Source: Calditrichota bacterium (lineage in GTDB: Bacteria > Zhuqueibacterota > Zhuqueibacteria > Zhuqueibacterales > Geothermadaptataceae). From it: DNA of 64,000 nucleotides. The position numbers were made by a program, and so were the translations under genes. Under the pieces are notes generated by a model, which saw only the letters and a program-made list of their open reading frames with translations, was not told where the DNA came from and made no database searches. The first letter of the stretch is position 1, and every line of letters starts with the position of its first letter. The DNA lies in NCBI GenBank assembly GCA_008501765.1, contig QQUE01000007.1, positions 732,186-796,185 of the forward strand. Direction: 5' to 3'. This document shows, piece by piece, positions 54,008 to 63,851 of the stretch.

Positions 54008-56044
54008 TTAGATATCGCGGTCCGAGTCAGGCACTGTTGTTCGCTTCTTGGAACGGCGCCTTTTATCACGCGGTGGTGGTGGGAGTTTTTCATCATCCGA
54101 ATTTGGTTTGGGTGAGATTATTTTTTTATCATCGGCTTCTTTTGCCTTTGCTTCCGGATTTTCGGCTGCCTTTTTTGCCTGCTCATCTTCCCGTTGCTTA
54201 TCTTCCACGCCTTTTACACGTCTTTTGACATTTTTCGCATATTCGGAGTTCGGGTGTTTTTCAATCAAATCCTTATAAACATCATATGCTTTTTCTGGTT
54301 TTTTAAAATGGGTCTCATAAATCCAGCCCATGGAATACATCGCTTTGGGCTGCAATTCTGTATCCGGAAAATCATGGATAAATTTCTCAAGATTATGCAA
54401 AGTCTCTTGTGCCTGTTTTTCATGAAATAGCCTATCCTCGAGGGCCTGGAAACGCTGCATATCAGCCGTAATTTCAACGCGGTTTACTTGCAGCCCAAGG
54501 CGTTTTGCAGCCGCCCGCCCCTGCGTTGTTCCGGCATAATTTTTTGCTAATATATGATAAAGACTATCTCGCATGGTAATTTTTTTATCGTATTCATCAA
54601 AAATATACGCGAGCGCAAAAAAAGCCAAAGCACGCTGCGCATCACCCGTTTCTGTGCCCAGAATATCCAAATATTGAACAAACGCTGAATCTGGTTTTTC
54701 ATATTGAAAAAGAAAGAGTTCCGCCAACGCTACTTTTTGATCCACCAGTACGCTATTTAAACTATCGAGATCTGCAGCAGTTAGTCGCTTCTGATTTTTC
54801 TTTATGGAGCGACGGCTTTTTGCTGGTCTGTTTGAATCAACCCTATCAAATTCTGCATCTTCATTTTTTTCTTCAGCAAATTCAACAGAATCCACCGCGC
54901 TTGAGTCAGCAGCATCTGCATTCGCAATAACTGAGGCAATTTGTGCGTTGAGTTGAGCAATCTGTTTTTGATATTTTATCAACAGCTTGAGATCTTCAAG
55001 CCGCTTGCCGACTTCGATTACTGCTTCCCCTGTGCTCGATTGGGTTTTCGCTTTCGTGTAGTGCTCCTGCGCTTTATCGTAGTCAAACCGCACTGTTTCC
55101 TCATACATTCCCAGCTCAAGATAGGCACCGACTGCGGCTTCAGTACGCGGGTGATCTTCAATTATGACTTTGTACCACTCAAGTGCATTTTCTCTCTCAC
55201 CTTTTGCATAATAAGTCCGGGCCAATTCCAATTTTGCGGAACCGACCTCTTTGTGAGAGTAGAATTTATCGATTAAGTTTAAAAATATGCGCGCGGCACG
55301 ATCGTAATCTTTTGCTTGTTTAAATGCTTTTCCGAATTGTAACATTGCATCAAATTGCACGTTTGCATCCTTTGTTGTCTCCGATGCATCCTGGTAAAAC
55401 TCAGCCGAACTCTCGTACTTGCCAAGCTGACCGTTAATTTCGCCAAGCCGCAGATATGATTTAACCTTTAATCTTCTATCTTTTAATTGGTTCACGCCAT
55501 CTCTGTAAGTTTTCCCAGCTTGCGCCCATTTTTCCTGGGCATAGTTGCATTCCGCCAACCAGTACCTGGCTTCGTTGCGAATATTCTTTTTTTTCTCTTT
55601 TTCGATAATAACCTTCAATTTAACTTCAGCCTGATCGTAATTTTTCAGCATCAGTTGTGTTTTCGCCAGCCACAGTTTTGTTTGCGGCACGAACTCACTC
55701 GTGGGGAAATTTTCCAGTAATTCATTAAATGTCCGGTTCGCTTTATGATAATCGTGCATGTAAAAAAAACTTTGCCCGATCATCAGCAAAGAATCATCAA
55801 CGTATTTGGAGTCCGGATAAAACTGCAATACTTTACTCGCCTGTTTTACAGTTTTATTAAATTCATTGCGCACGTTGGACGAGACTTTTTCAGTTTCTTC
55901 CTCGTTTTTCAGTGTTTTCATGGCATCGTTGAAATACTTCTTCGTGTTATAAAAAGTATTGTAATACGCACATGAATTGAGGCCGATTAAAAGAGATAAC
56001 AGAAACAGTATTGTGAGTATTTTAGACCATTTTAACATTTTCAC
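54008..56044 (-). CDS. TPR lipoprotein, PorW/SprE- or BamD-like
   Basis: A 678-residue lipoprotein: leader LLSLLIGLNSC with Cys near 25, followed by AYYNTFYNTKKYFNDAMK, a start common to TPR lipoproteins of the FCB group. About twelve TPR units follow (about 70-340 and 430-600), then a Lys/Glu/Pro-rich tail ending in PPPPRDKRRRSKKR. Such proteins scaffold outer-membrane assembly (BamD) or T9SS regulation (SprE/PorW). It is the last gene of the operon 60203 to 54008, 8 bp after the PorV-like/TPR gene. Confidence 0.82.
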   Translation of the reverse strand: MKMLKWSKILTILFLLSLLIGLNSCAYYNTFYNTKKYFNDAMKTLKNEEETEKVSSNVRNEFNKTVKQASKVLQFYPDSKYVDDSLLMIGQSFFYMHDYHKANRTFNELLENFPTSEFVPQTKLWLAKTQLMLKNYDQAEVKLKVIIEKEKKKNIRNEARYWLAECNYAQEKWAQAGKTYRDGVNQLKDRRLKVKSYLRLGEINGQLGKYESSAEFYQDASETTKDANVQFDAMLQFGKAFKQAKDYDRAARIFLNLIDKFYSHKEVGSAKLELARTYYAKGERENALEWYKVIIEDHPRTEAAVGAYLELGMYEETVRFDYDKAQEHYTKAKTQSSTGEAVIEVGKRLEDLKLLIKYQKQIAQLNAQIASVIANADAADSSAVDSVEFAEEKNEDAEFDRVDSNRPAKSRRSIKKNQKRLTAADLDSLNSVLVDQKVALAELFLFQYEKPDSAFVQYLDILGTETGDAQRALAFFALAYIFDEYDKKITMRDSLYHILAKNYAGTTQGRAAAKRLGLQVNRVEITADMQRFQALEDRLFHEKQAQETLHNLEKFIHDFPDTELQPKAMYSMGWIYETHFKKPEKAYDVYKDLIEKHPNSEYAKNVKRRVKGVEDKQREDEQAKKAAENPEAKAKEADDKKIISPKPNSDDEKLPPPPRDKRRRSKKRTTVPDSDRDI

Positions 56045-56052
56045 TACCTGAA

Positions 56053-58320
56053 TTATAGCCGGTTTAACGCTTTCAATCGCTGCTCGGCTTTTTTCTTGTA
56101 TTCTTTTGATTTCGCATGGTTGGGATCAATGCGCAACGCAGCATCCCATTCTTTTATAGCATTCTCATAATTTTCACCCGCAAAAAAACTGATTCCCGAA
56201 TTAAAAAACAGCTCAACTTCCTCATGCAGGTATAGCCGGCACGTATCTACTTGCGCTTGAATGTAAGTATTGTTGGAATCACGCTCCTGCAAGGCAGTGT
56301 AGAGTTCGTACGCTTCAAAATAATTGCTGTTTTCTATTTTTTCATCCGCACTTTTTAGCAACTCATCGAAATCGCTATTTTGATAGGCTTGCTTCCTTTT
56401 GTTCCGGGAGGCCGTGTGCGTTTCATCCTGCTGCAGAACTCTATTATAAAACGAAATGGCCTTTTGCCAATTTTTCTCTGAAAATGCTGTTTCCGCTTTG
56501 TTGAAATCACTGTCAAGGCGGTTACGTCTGACTTCGATAATTTTGGTAAGATAATAATTCGCCTCCCGGGATTGATCCAGCGCATTTGCCTTTTCAAAAT
56601 AATCTTTTGCCAAATCATAATCTTTATTTTCGAAAGCAGTTTTCCCCTGCAAAATCAGACGACTGATATACCGCTTCAACTTTGGTTTTAAGATCCGAAG
56701 TTCATTCTTTGCAACTTGATTTTGTGGATCGAGTTCCAATATTTTTTGATAAAGTTCGCTTGCTTTCTTGAAGTTATCCTTACGCACAAACCGGTTAGCT
56801 TGCGCTAAAATGCTTTTTGTCTCCCGTGTTTGCCACGCTAACATTGATCGGGATTTTTCGAGATATTTTACAGACTCTGCATGGTTTTGCGATTTTTCCA
56901 ACGCTTCTTCGAAAGAGACCACAGCCATTTTATAATTTTTCTGATTATAATATCCGAGGCCGCGTAAAAATAATTTTTCCGCTTCGTTGTAATAAAATTC
57001 TTTAATTTTATGTAAATAGAGTTTTGCCTCTGCGTGCTCAGGGCGGACTTGTTTTATGGCAAAAAAAGCACGTTCCGCTGCGGCATAGTTGCTGTTTTTG
57101 TAAGCGTTCTTACCAATTATAGCTATTTTCAAAACATTCAGGTTGACGAGTGACTTAATTTCTTCAATCCCTTGAAGAGCTTGTTTGTTTTTTTTATCAA
57201 TCGCCAATATTTCAAGATAGCATAAGTCAGCTTTCAAATATTTTTCGTCTTCAATGTAACGCTGGGCTTGTGCTAATAAACTATTAATTTTATCTTCATG
57301 CGCAGCCACTTTCACATGCAGCCACTTTTCCAGTTGCAGTCCTTTGGGATCATGTGGATTATAAGTTCGATATTTATGGATTTCTTTTAAAGCAATTTTA
57401 TAGGATCCCCGGCGTGACAAGCTCACACCTGATTTCCAGAATTTTTTCGCATTTTCGGCAGGTGCAGCCCCTATTCGCAGAGCAAAATCAGCAATGATTT
57501 TTTTCGCCTCATTTGAGTAGCCCAGGCTGAATACCTGGTGTCCAAATATAAACGCCCCCCCTGCCGTCATATTTGATAAATCATCGTAAGTTGAAAACAA
57601 TGATAATTTATCGTTTAAAGCCATACCTAAGCCTATATTTATTTTTTCATCATGACCTGTTGTACGAATTGTGGAATAAATATATGGCATATTTTTTTTA
57701 TATCGGAAATGGAACCCAAATTCAGAAAAACCGGTGAGATTTTTTTTATTGAACGAAAAATCGTGGTAAGAATATGAAAACGAATATTTCTGGTTGTTTC
57801 TGAGGGAGTTGATAAAAAGCAACGGTTTATTATAAAGTTCTGAAACAAAATTATCTTTTGACTCGAGCACCATAAAACTAATATTAGCTGTCCCAAAATC
57901 TTTATTATTCATACGGTTAGCATGCAGAGAAGCCCCCAGTGTCCAGCGATTACCGAATGCGCGTCCGAAAGCAGCGGTGGCACGTTCCAAAAGTTCGCTA
58001 CTATCCGTTAATGAATCCGGAAATATCGTCTTCTTCGCGATTTGAAATCGGGACAAACTAAATGAAAGCGTGCCGATGAGGGGAGAATATTGCGATGCAC
58101 CAATAAAGTCCATTTGAAAGGGATTTTGGGCAACGAGTAAAAAATTTGCATCACGGGTGAGTCCGAGAGCCGCCGGATTATTCAAATTGGTGATGGGAGA
58201 TAAATCACCCAGACCGGCAGCCGAGCCTACCCCCGGATAGGAATGCTCATAAAGACTCTGAGCAAAAGCTGGGGAGAGAATCAACTTGAGAAATAGAAAT
58301 AAAAAGAAAATATATCGCAT
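56053..58320 (-). CDS. PorV-like barrel fused to a TPR array
   Basis: A 755-residue exported protein. After a signal peptide (about 1-20), residues 21-275 resemble a PorV-type outer-membrane barrel: YPGVGSAAGLGDLSPITNL and NNPAALGLTRD match the family start, followed by strands. Residues 285-750 are about eleven TPR motifs (YNQKNYKMAVVSFEEALE and similar), with several degenerate. PorV is the shuttle of T9SS; the fusion to TPRs would place repeats in the periplasm or on the surface. It is encoded 8 bp before the TPR lipoprotein gene, and 60 bp after the cyclase gene. Confidence 0.82.
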   Translation of the reverse strand: MRYIFFLFLFLKLILSPAFAQSLYEHSYPGVGSAAGLGDLSPITNLNNPAALGLTRDANFLLVAQNPFQMDFIGASQYSPLIGTLSFSLSRFQIAKKTIFPDSLTDSSELLERATAAFGRAFGNRWTLGASLHANRMNNKDFGTANISFMVLESKDNFVSELYNKPLLFINSLRNNQKYSFSYSYHDFSFNKKNLTGFSEFGFHFRYKKNMPYIYSTIRTTGHDEKINIGLGMALNDKLSLFSTYDDLSNMTAGGAFIFGHQVFSLGYSNEAKKIIADFALRIGAAPAENAKKFWKSGVSLSRRGSYKIALKEIHKYRTYNPHDPKGLQLEKWLHVKVAAHEDKINSLLAQAQRYIEDEKYLKADLCYLEILAIDKKNKQALQGIEEIKSLVNLNVLKIAIIGKNAYKNSNYAAAERAFFAIKQVRPEHAEAKLYLHKIKEFYYNEAEKLFLRGLGYYNQKNYKMAVVSFEEALEKSQNHAESVKYLEKSRSMLAWQTRETKSILAQANRFVRKDNFKKASELYQKILELDPQNQVAKNELRILKPKLKRYISRLILQGKTAFENKDYDLAKDYFEKANALDQSREANYYLTKIIEVRRNRLDSDFNKAETAFSEKNWQKAISFYNRVLQQDETHTASRNKRKQAYQNSDFDELLKSADEKIENSNYFEAYELYTALQERDSNNTYIQAQVDTCRLYLHEEVELFFNSGISFFAGENYENAIKEWDAALRIDPNHAKSKEYKKKAEQRLKALNRL

Positions 58321-58380
58321 ATTTTATAATAATCTCATATAACACAACGCAGGCAGATCGTCGTTTAAGCTCATTTCAGA

Positions 58381-59844
58381 TCATGCAAAAGCCGCAGTAT
58401 CCCGATATTCGATCTGGCAAATCTCAACAGGGGTTGTGCGGCCTTTCACAATAATGGGCTCAAGCCGGGTAGTTCTGTATCGGCTGTTCATTGATTTGAG
58501 TGGTGTCGCCTCGACAATAATCTGCCCGGCGCGTGCAATGGAACATAGCCTGGAAGCTACATTGACGATGTCTCCAATAACTGTATAATCCATCCGGTTC
58601 CGGGAGCCCATATTTCCCAAAACAGCGGCTCCATGATTAATACCTATGCCGATATCCAGAGTAACTTCATTTTTTTCCGCTCTTTCTTTGTTCAAAACCG
58701 CTACTCTTTTTTGAATTTCTATCGCCGCGGAAAGTGCGCTTTGCAACATCATTCCAGTCGGAAAGATGGCCATAATCTGGTCACCCATAAATTTATCCAC
58801 CACACCACTGTATTTCTCAATCACTTCTGTTTGCAACTGGAAATAAACATTAATCAAATTAACAATTTGCTCCGGCTCCAATCTTTCAGCGATCATTGTA
58901 AAGTTACGCACATCAGAGAAGAATATCGTCACATCGTGACGCTCCCCCTCTGTCAGTTTCATCCGCGAGCCGCCACGTTCCTGGATCATTTGTACGGTCA
59001 GGCTCGAAACGAATTTCTGCATTTGCAGCTTCTCGCGCAAATGTTTTACCATCCTGTTAAATTCTGTGGCCAATTGCCCAAGCTCGTCCTCGCTGCGTGG
59101 GTGCAATTCAAAATCAAGATTGCCGTCACGGACATGCCGCACGGCTTTAAAAATATCGGTGATTTGCGTTACCATAATCTGTGACAAAAAAAAGATGCCC
59201 ATAACTGCTACAAGAATTACGATAAATGCTGTATAAAAAATCAATTTTTTGGTTGCAGCGATCGGCTTTAAAATCATCGACTTTGAAAATACAATCCCCA
59301 CTACACCGATTGTTATTGGCTCCCCATTTTTCTTGACCTGGACCGGATGATAATAGGCAATAACTTCATCGTTGGTTTGTGCTGTAAACTCCCCGAGCCC
59401 CATTAATTCCTGAACACGCGTTGAATCAAAAGAGAGATCAGCACGAAAAGAATCCGGTTTTACAATCAATTTTCCTTTTTTATTGAGCGTAAATGCGAAT
59501 TCCAATCCTGCCACGTCGCTCTGCGACAGCAACTCAAGCTGCTCTTCCACAGATCCTCCGGGATCATCGACGCCGGTCAATTCATACAACAATATATTTT
59601 TAACATCCTGGCTTAATTTCATGGCGATGAATCGACTGCTATCTTCCACTTTTTCCTGCAGCACTTCTTCCTGTTGCATAAGAACGGGCATGCTAAAAAA
59701 AACAATGGCAGTCACCACAACAGCGACAAATATGATGCTCAATTTCAGGCGGATTTCAAGCGACTTAAAAGCATTAATCAAGAGACTAATTACCCTGGGT
59801 GTCGAAATTTTGAACCGATATTTTCCAATTTTAATGTGCGGCAT
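58381..59844 (-). CDS. Class III adenylate/guanylate cyclase with HAMP domain
   Basis: A 487-residue membrane cyclase. It has a cytoplasmic start, TM1 at about 40-58, a periplasmic sensor domain (about 60-205), TM2 at about 210-235, HAMP (VRHVRDGNLDFELHPRSEDE) and a class III catalytic domain (about 300-480). The latter contains VTIFFSDVRNFT with the metal-binding Asp, DKFMGDQIMAIFP with the second, and YTVIGDIVNVASRL. It makes cAMP or cGMP in response to an envelope signal. I start at the ATG at 59844; a TTG at 59889 would add 15 residues. Confidence 0.9.
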   Translation of the reverse strand: MPHIKIGKYRFKISTPRVISLLINAFKSLEIRLKLSIIFVAVVVTAIVFFSMPVLMQQEEVLQEKVEDSSRFIAMKLSQDVKNILLYELTGVDDPGGSVEEQLELLSQSDVAGLEFAFTLNKKGKLIVKPDSFRADLSFDSTRVQELMGLGEFTAQTNDEVIAYYHPVQVKKNGEPITIGVVGIVFSKSMILKPIAATKKLIFYTAFIVILVAVMGIFFLSQIMVTQITDIFKAVRHVRDGNLDFELHPRSEDELGQLATEFNRMVKHLREKLQMQKFVSSLTVQMIQERGGSRMKLTEGERHDVTIFFSDVRNFTMIAERLEPEQIVNLINVYFQLQTEVIEKYSGVVDKFMGDQIMAIFPTGMMLQSALSAAIEIQKRVAVLNKERAEKNEVTLDIGIGINHGAAVLGNMGSRNRMDYTVIGDIVNVASRLCSIARAGQIIVEATPLKSMNSRYRTTRLEPIIVKGRTTPVEICQIEYRDTAAFA

Positions 59845-59933
59845 TCCGAAACAACGATGCTCCTCAGTTAATTTCTTATTCCCAGTCAAACGAGTTTAAT
59901 TGAGATCTTCTTAAAGTATAAATGTCCAATAAT

Positions 59934-60203
59934 TTAATCACCATCTGAAATATCTTCTACCTGAATCATTTCAACTTGAATTGGTGCTTGTTGCGCCTTG
60001 TATTGCAAATACCAAAAAATAAATCCGATGCCAATAAGGAGAATTACTGCCCGCCGTACAGGTTTTCTTTCAGGCCTTTTGGAAAGGGCCATTCGTTTAA
60101 AACGTATCCGCGGGAGGCCATAAACTTCTGCTTCATCTTTTTCTTTATCATAATAATAAGGTGTGATTTTAAATCGCCTGGACTGTGGTTGTTTAAAAAA
60201 CAT
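59934..60203 (-). CDS. Small single-pass membrane protein
   Basis: An 89-residue protein: a charged cytoplasmic half (MFFKQPQSRRFKITPYYYDK...), a helix at about 52-67 (AVILLIGIGFIFWYLQ) and a short acidic end (EDISDGD). RRF-K-P-YYD near the start resembles small FCB proteins (recalled). AAGGAAG lies 7 bp before the ATG. It is the first gene of the operon with the cyclase; a partner or regulator role is possible, but nothing proves it. Confidence 0.7.
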   Translation of the reverse strand: MFFKQPQSRRFKITPYYYDKEKDEAEVYGLPRIRFKRMALSKRPERKPVRRAVILLIGIGFIFWYLQYKAQQAPIQVEMIQVEDISDGD

Positions 60204-60710
60204 TTCTGGCTTCCTTCAAAGTATTGAGGGAAATCGCACAATCTCGTTTTATCATATCAAGCACCGAAGTATGCAATTTTTTGTTGCCAGCCAGCTCCAA
60301 ATCATTTGAACACAATTCTACATAATTGAGTGTGATTTAAAAATCTACTGCATCCTGAGTTGATTTTCGCTGTTTTCTATCTTCAAAAAAAGTGCAGATT
60401 AGTATTGTCAAACGAGGTGCAAATTGCGCAAAATTATAATTATCAATTTGAATGACTCACGCTTCATCATTTTAGGCTGAGGTGAGCATCTTACCATTAT
60501 TTGTTGCTGTTTTTGCGGAGATGATATCATCCCTGAGTTTTAAAAACAGCAACAAAAGCTACGTGCAAAATTTAAAAAAATTAAACAACTGTGGCCTAAT
60601 AAGCAAGGAGTTTCTATTTGAGACAGATTACAAAAATGTTCAGTTTATGATTGCACTTACCTCAAACGATAGTTACTTTTCACGCCTGAAAAACTGCAAA
60701 AGGAGAACAG
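60204..60710. other. Gap between divergent genes
   Basis: A 507-bp region between the small membrane protein gene (minus) and mazG (plus). It must hold the promoters for both. An 80-codon ORF at 60482-60724 on plus runs into mazG but has no domain. No RNA or repeat was recognised. Confidence 0.3.
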
Positions 60711-61484
60711 ATGAATACCGGTAAAAAATTTGAGAAACTTATTAAAATCATGGCAGAACTACGCTCAGAAAATGGTTGCCCCTGGGATAAAGAACAGACG
60801 CACGCAAGCCTCAGACCTTATCTCATTGAAGAAGCTTACGAAGTTTTAGAAGTTTTGGATGATCAAAATTTCAGCGAATTACCAAAGGAGCTGGGGGATT
60901 TGTTGTTGCAAATCGTTTTTCATGCACAAATAGCAGACGAAAAAAACAATTTCGATATTAACACAATTTTAGACGGCATCATCGAAAAACTCATTTCTCG
61001 ACACCCGCATGTTTTTGGTGATGTTCAAATAAATTCCGCCAGCGAGCAAACCGTCCACTGGGAAAAAATCAAAAAAAAGGAGGGCAAGGATTCTGTGCTG
61101 GATGGTGTACCACGGAAAATGCCAGCCCTGGGGCGTGCGCAACGGTTGCAACAAAAAGCAGCGACTGTCGGATTTGACTGGCCGTCAATCGAGGGTGTGT
61201 GGGAGAAGTTGGACGAAGAAATTCAGGAGTTAAAAGAAGCCATCATTAAAGGCAAGGATGCTGAAATAGAAGATGAATTTGGCGATGTGTTATTCGCCAC
61301 AGTCAATCTCGGCAGGTTCATAAATGCAAATGCAGAAGACAGTTTGCGCAAAACGATTGACAAATTTATCGCACGATTCCACAAAGTCGAAGCGCATTTC
61401 GAAAAAATGGATCACACTATAAACTCCGCGACCCTGGAAGAAATGGAAGCGATTTGGCAAGCATCGAAGAAAGAGGTAAAATAA
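60711..61484 (+). CDS. mazG: Nucleoside triphosphate pyrophosphohydrolase MazG
   Basis: A 257-residue two-domain MazG. The N-terminal MazG domain has LRSENGCPWDKEQTHASLRP and EEAYEVLEVLDD, whose ExxE..., together with ELGDLLLQIVFHA (ExxD), form the magnesium site. The second domain (about 160-250) repeats the pattern (EEIQELKEA, EDEFGDVLFATVN). It hydrolyses NTPs to NMP and pyrophosphate, clearing altered nucleotides. A clear AAGGAG precedes the ATG by 7 bp. It converges on the EF-G-like gene across a terminator. Confidence 0.95.
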   Translation: MNTGKKFEKLIKIMAELRSENGCPWDKEQTHASLRPYLIEEAYEVLEVLDDQNFSELPKELGDLLLQIVFHAQIADEKNNFDINTILDGIIEKLISRHPHVFGDVQINSASEQTVHWEKIKKKEGKDSVLDGVPRKMPALGRAQRLQQKAATVGFDWPSIEGVWEKLDEEIQELKEAIIKGKDAEIEDEFGDVLFATVNLGRFINANAEDSLRKTIDKFIARFHKVEAHFEKMDHTINSATLEEMEAIWQASKKEVK

Positions 61485-61486
61485 AA

Positions 61487-61507
61487 AAGCCCCGATAATC
61501 GGGGCTC
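61487..61507. terminator. Bidirectional terminator
   Basis: AGCCCCGAT/ATCGGGGCT (61488-61506) form a GC-rich hairpin with a 1-base loop. The minus reading is followed by U6 (strong end for the EF-G-like gene at 61515); the plus reading by a weaker CCAUUUU (end of mazG). Confidence 0.85.
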
Positions 61508-61514
61508 CATTTTC

Positions 61515-63617
61515 TTAATTATTTTCTCTTTCTGCTTCGTAGGCGTCGGTGACCTTCTTTTGAACGTCACGCGGCGTTTCTTCGTAATGCGAGAATTCCC
61601 GGCTATGAATACCGCGACCGTGGGTAATTGACCGTAAAGTTGTGGAATATTTATAAAGTTCAGCTAACGGAACCTGCGCTTTAATAACTTGAAATTTTCC
61701 TTCAGCATCCATACCGGCAATTTTTCCACGACGGCTGGAAATATCACCCATCACGTCACCCATATATTCTTCCGGTACCCGAATTTCAACGTTGTAAATC
61801 GGTTCCAGAAGTACCGGATCCGCTTCTTTAAACAGTTTGCGGAATCCCATGGAAGCAGCAATTTTAAAGGCCATATCCGAAGAATCGACATTATGGTAGC
61901 TACCGTAAAACAAAGCAACTTTGACATCAACAACCGGGCATCCCGAGATAACACCGGCAACGGTGGCTTCCACAACTCCCTTTTCAACAGCCGGAATAAA
62001 TTTGCCCGGAACGACACCACCAACGATTTCATTGAGAAATTCGAAGCCATCCCCGCGTTTCATTGGTTCGAGGCGAAGATGAACATCTCCATATTGCCCG
62101 CGGCCACCACTCTGTTTTTTGTATTTACTTTGGCCTTCAGCTTTCTTGCGGATCGTTTCCCGGTAAGGAATTTTGGGCTCGATGAGTTCAACTTCGACGT
62201 GGTATTTTTCTGTAAGCTTGCGGATGATAACATCGAGATGCAATTCCCCTTGTCCCGATAAAATCGTTTGGTGAAGTTCGGGATCAACAGTCACAATAAA
62301 AGTTGGGTCTTCTTCGTGCAATGTTGCCAAACCGGTCGCTATTTTATCTTCTTCCCCTTTTTTCTTCGGCTCGATTGCGGTTCTGATAACCGGTTGTGGA
62401 AACTCGATTTCAGGCAGGAGAAGTTGTTTGGTTTTTAAGCATAGCGTATTCCCGGTGTGTGTATCTTTCAGTTTCACTGCTGCGCCAATATCCCCCGCTG
62501 CAATAGCGGTAACGTCCGTACGTTTTTTACCGTTCATCACATATAACTGCCCGATTTTTTCTCCCTTGTTTCGGCTGGAATTATACACCTCGGAGCTTGC
62601 CTGCATGCGGCCAGAATATACACGAAAATAGGTTAATTCACCAAGGTGTTGTTCTGAAATTGTTTTAAAAACTTGCACCGCGAGAGGGCTGTCGGAAGTG
62701 GCCGGAAAATTTACCTCGCCTTCGCCGTTCGTCTCCGTTCCCTTCACCTCGGCATTTTTACCCGGTGATGGGCAATATGTGGCTATAAAATCTAATAACT
62801 GTTCCGAGCCCATGGCCTGCGCCGCAGCTCCAGCCAAAATTGGAGAGATCGTGCCGCTGATAATTCCTTTTTGCAATCCACTGGTGATATCTTCGTCCGA
62901 AAGTTCGCCTTCGTCAAAGAATTTTTCCAGCAAAGCATCGTCTGCCTCTGCAATGGCTTCAACAAGGGTTTCACGTGCTGCGTTAGCCTGATCTTTTAAA
63001 TTATCCGGTATTTCACCAATCGATGCTTTTCCATCGCTATCAAAAGTAATCAATTTCATCTGCAATAAATCAATTATTTTATTAAATACCTCGCCACAAT
63101 TTACCGCAATTTGTACAGGAATTGCTTTTGCGCCAAACGACTCCTGAATACTTGAGACAGCGTTTTCAAAACTGGAATGCTCTTTGTCACACAGATTTAC
63201 AAAAAACACACTGGATACATTTTTCTTGGTCACATATTTAAATGTTGTCTCGGTTCCAACTTCAACTCCAGCGACGGCATTTATGAGCACAACCGCGGTC
63301 TCAACCACCCCGAGTGCCCCAACCACTTCACCGATAAAATCCGAATATCCCGGTGTGTCGACTATATTAATTTTGCTATCGTTCCAAATGCAATGCAGCA
63401 AGGAAGTTGAGATTGAAAACTTGCGATTTATTTCGTCAACATGATAGTCAGAGACTGTGGATCCGTCATCAATTGTCCCCATACGGTTAATCGCTTTGGC
63501 CGAATAGAGCATAGCTTCAGCAAGCGATGATTTTCCAACAGTCGCATGTGAGATTAGAGCAACGTTCCTGATCTTTTCTGTTGAATACTCTTTCAAAATT
63601 GCCTCCCCTGTTTTCAC
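61515..63617 (-). CDS. Elongation factor G-like translational GTPase (EF-G2 type)
   Basis: A 700-residue GTPase with the five-domain EF-G layout. G1 is SHATVGKSSL (about 23-32), G3 is DTPGYSDF (87-94), and G4, normally NKxD, reads NLCD (141-144) with the Lys lost. The C-terminal domains have GQGELHLDVIIRKL and SRRGKIAGMDAEG, which match domains III and V. The sequence DTPGYSDFIGEV with AGVEVGTE resembles the EF-G2 subfamily that coexists with true fusA. Its role, in translocation or ribosome recycling, is not known. The gene is ended by a strong terminator; its start is near that of the acyl-CoA synthetase upstream (235 bp). Confidence 0.85.
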   Translation of the reverse strand: MKTGEAILKEYSTEKIRNVALISHATVGKSSLAEAMLYSAKAINRMGTIDDGSTVSDYHVDEINRKFSISTSLLHCIWNDSKINIVDTPGYSDFIGEVVGALGVVETAVVLINAVAGVEVGTETTFKYVTKKNVSSVFFVNLCDKEHSSFENAVSSIQESFGAKAIPVQIAVNCGEVFNKIIDLLQMKLITFDSDGKASIGEIPDNLKDQANAARETLVEAIAEADDALLEKFFDEGELSDEDITSGLQKGIISGTISPILAGAAAQAMGSEQLLDFIATYCPSPGKNAEVKGTETNGEGEVNFPATSDSPLAVQVFKTISEQHLGELTYFRVYSGRMQASSEVYNSSRNKGEKIGQLYVMNGKKRTDVTAIAAGDIGAAVKLKDTHTGNTLCLKTKQLLLPEIEFPQPVIRTAIEPKKKGEEDKIATGLATLHEEDPTFIVTVDPELHQTILSGQGELHLDVIIRKLTEKYHVEVELIEPKIPYRETIRKKAEGQSKYKKQSGGRGQYGDVHLRLEPMKRGDGFEFLNEIVGGVVPGKFIPAVEKGVVEATVAGVISGCPVVDVKVALFYGSYHNVDSSDMAFKIAASMGFRKLFKEADPVLLEPIYNVEIRVPEEYMGDVMGDISSRRGKIAGMDAEGKFQVIKAQVPLAELYKYSTTLRSITHGRGIHSREFSHYEETPRDVQKKVTDAYEAERENN

Positions 63618-63851
63618 AGGCTTTAAAACTTCAGAAATTTAGTTATCTGTTTTTGGATACATTGCAATACTTTATCTTTTACCGTAAAATCTGTTCGAAT
63701 GGGGAAATTTGTTGCCGCTAAAGTTTGTACTTTCAAACGAACGACGATTAATAAAGCACTGCAATGCAGCCATACTATCTTGTAAACCTATATGAAAATG
63801 GATTCCAGACTGACGAAGAAATCCGAGGTTTCTAAATCATGAAAATATTGT

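Noticed and set aside
60482-60724. An 80-codon ORF that runs into mazG
   Set aside because: The AAGGAG and ATG of mazG lie inside its end; no domain is seen.
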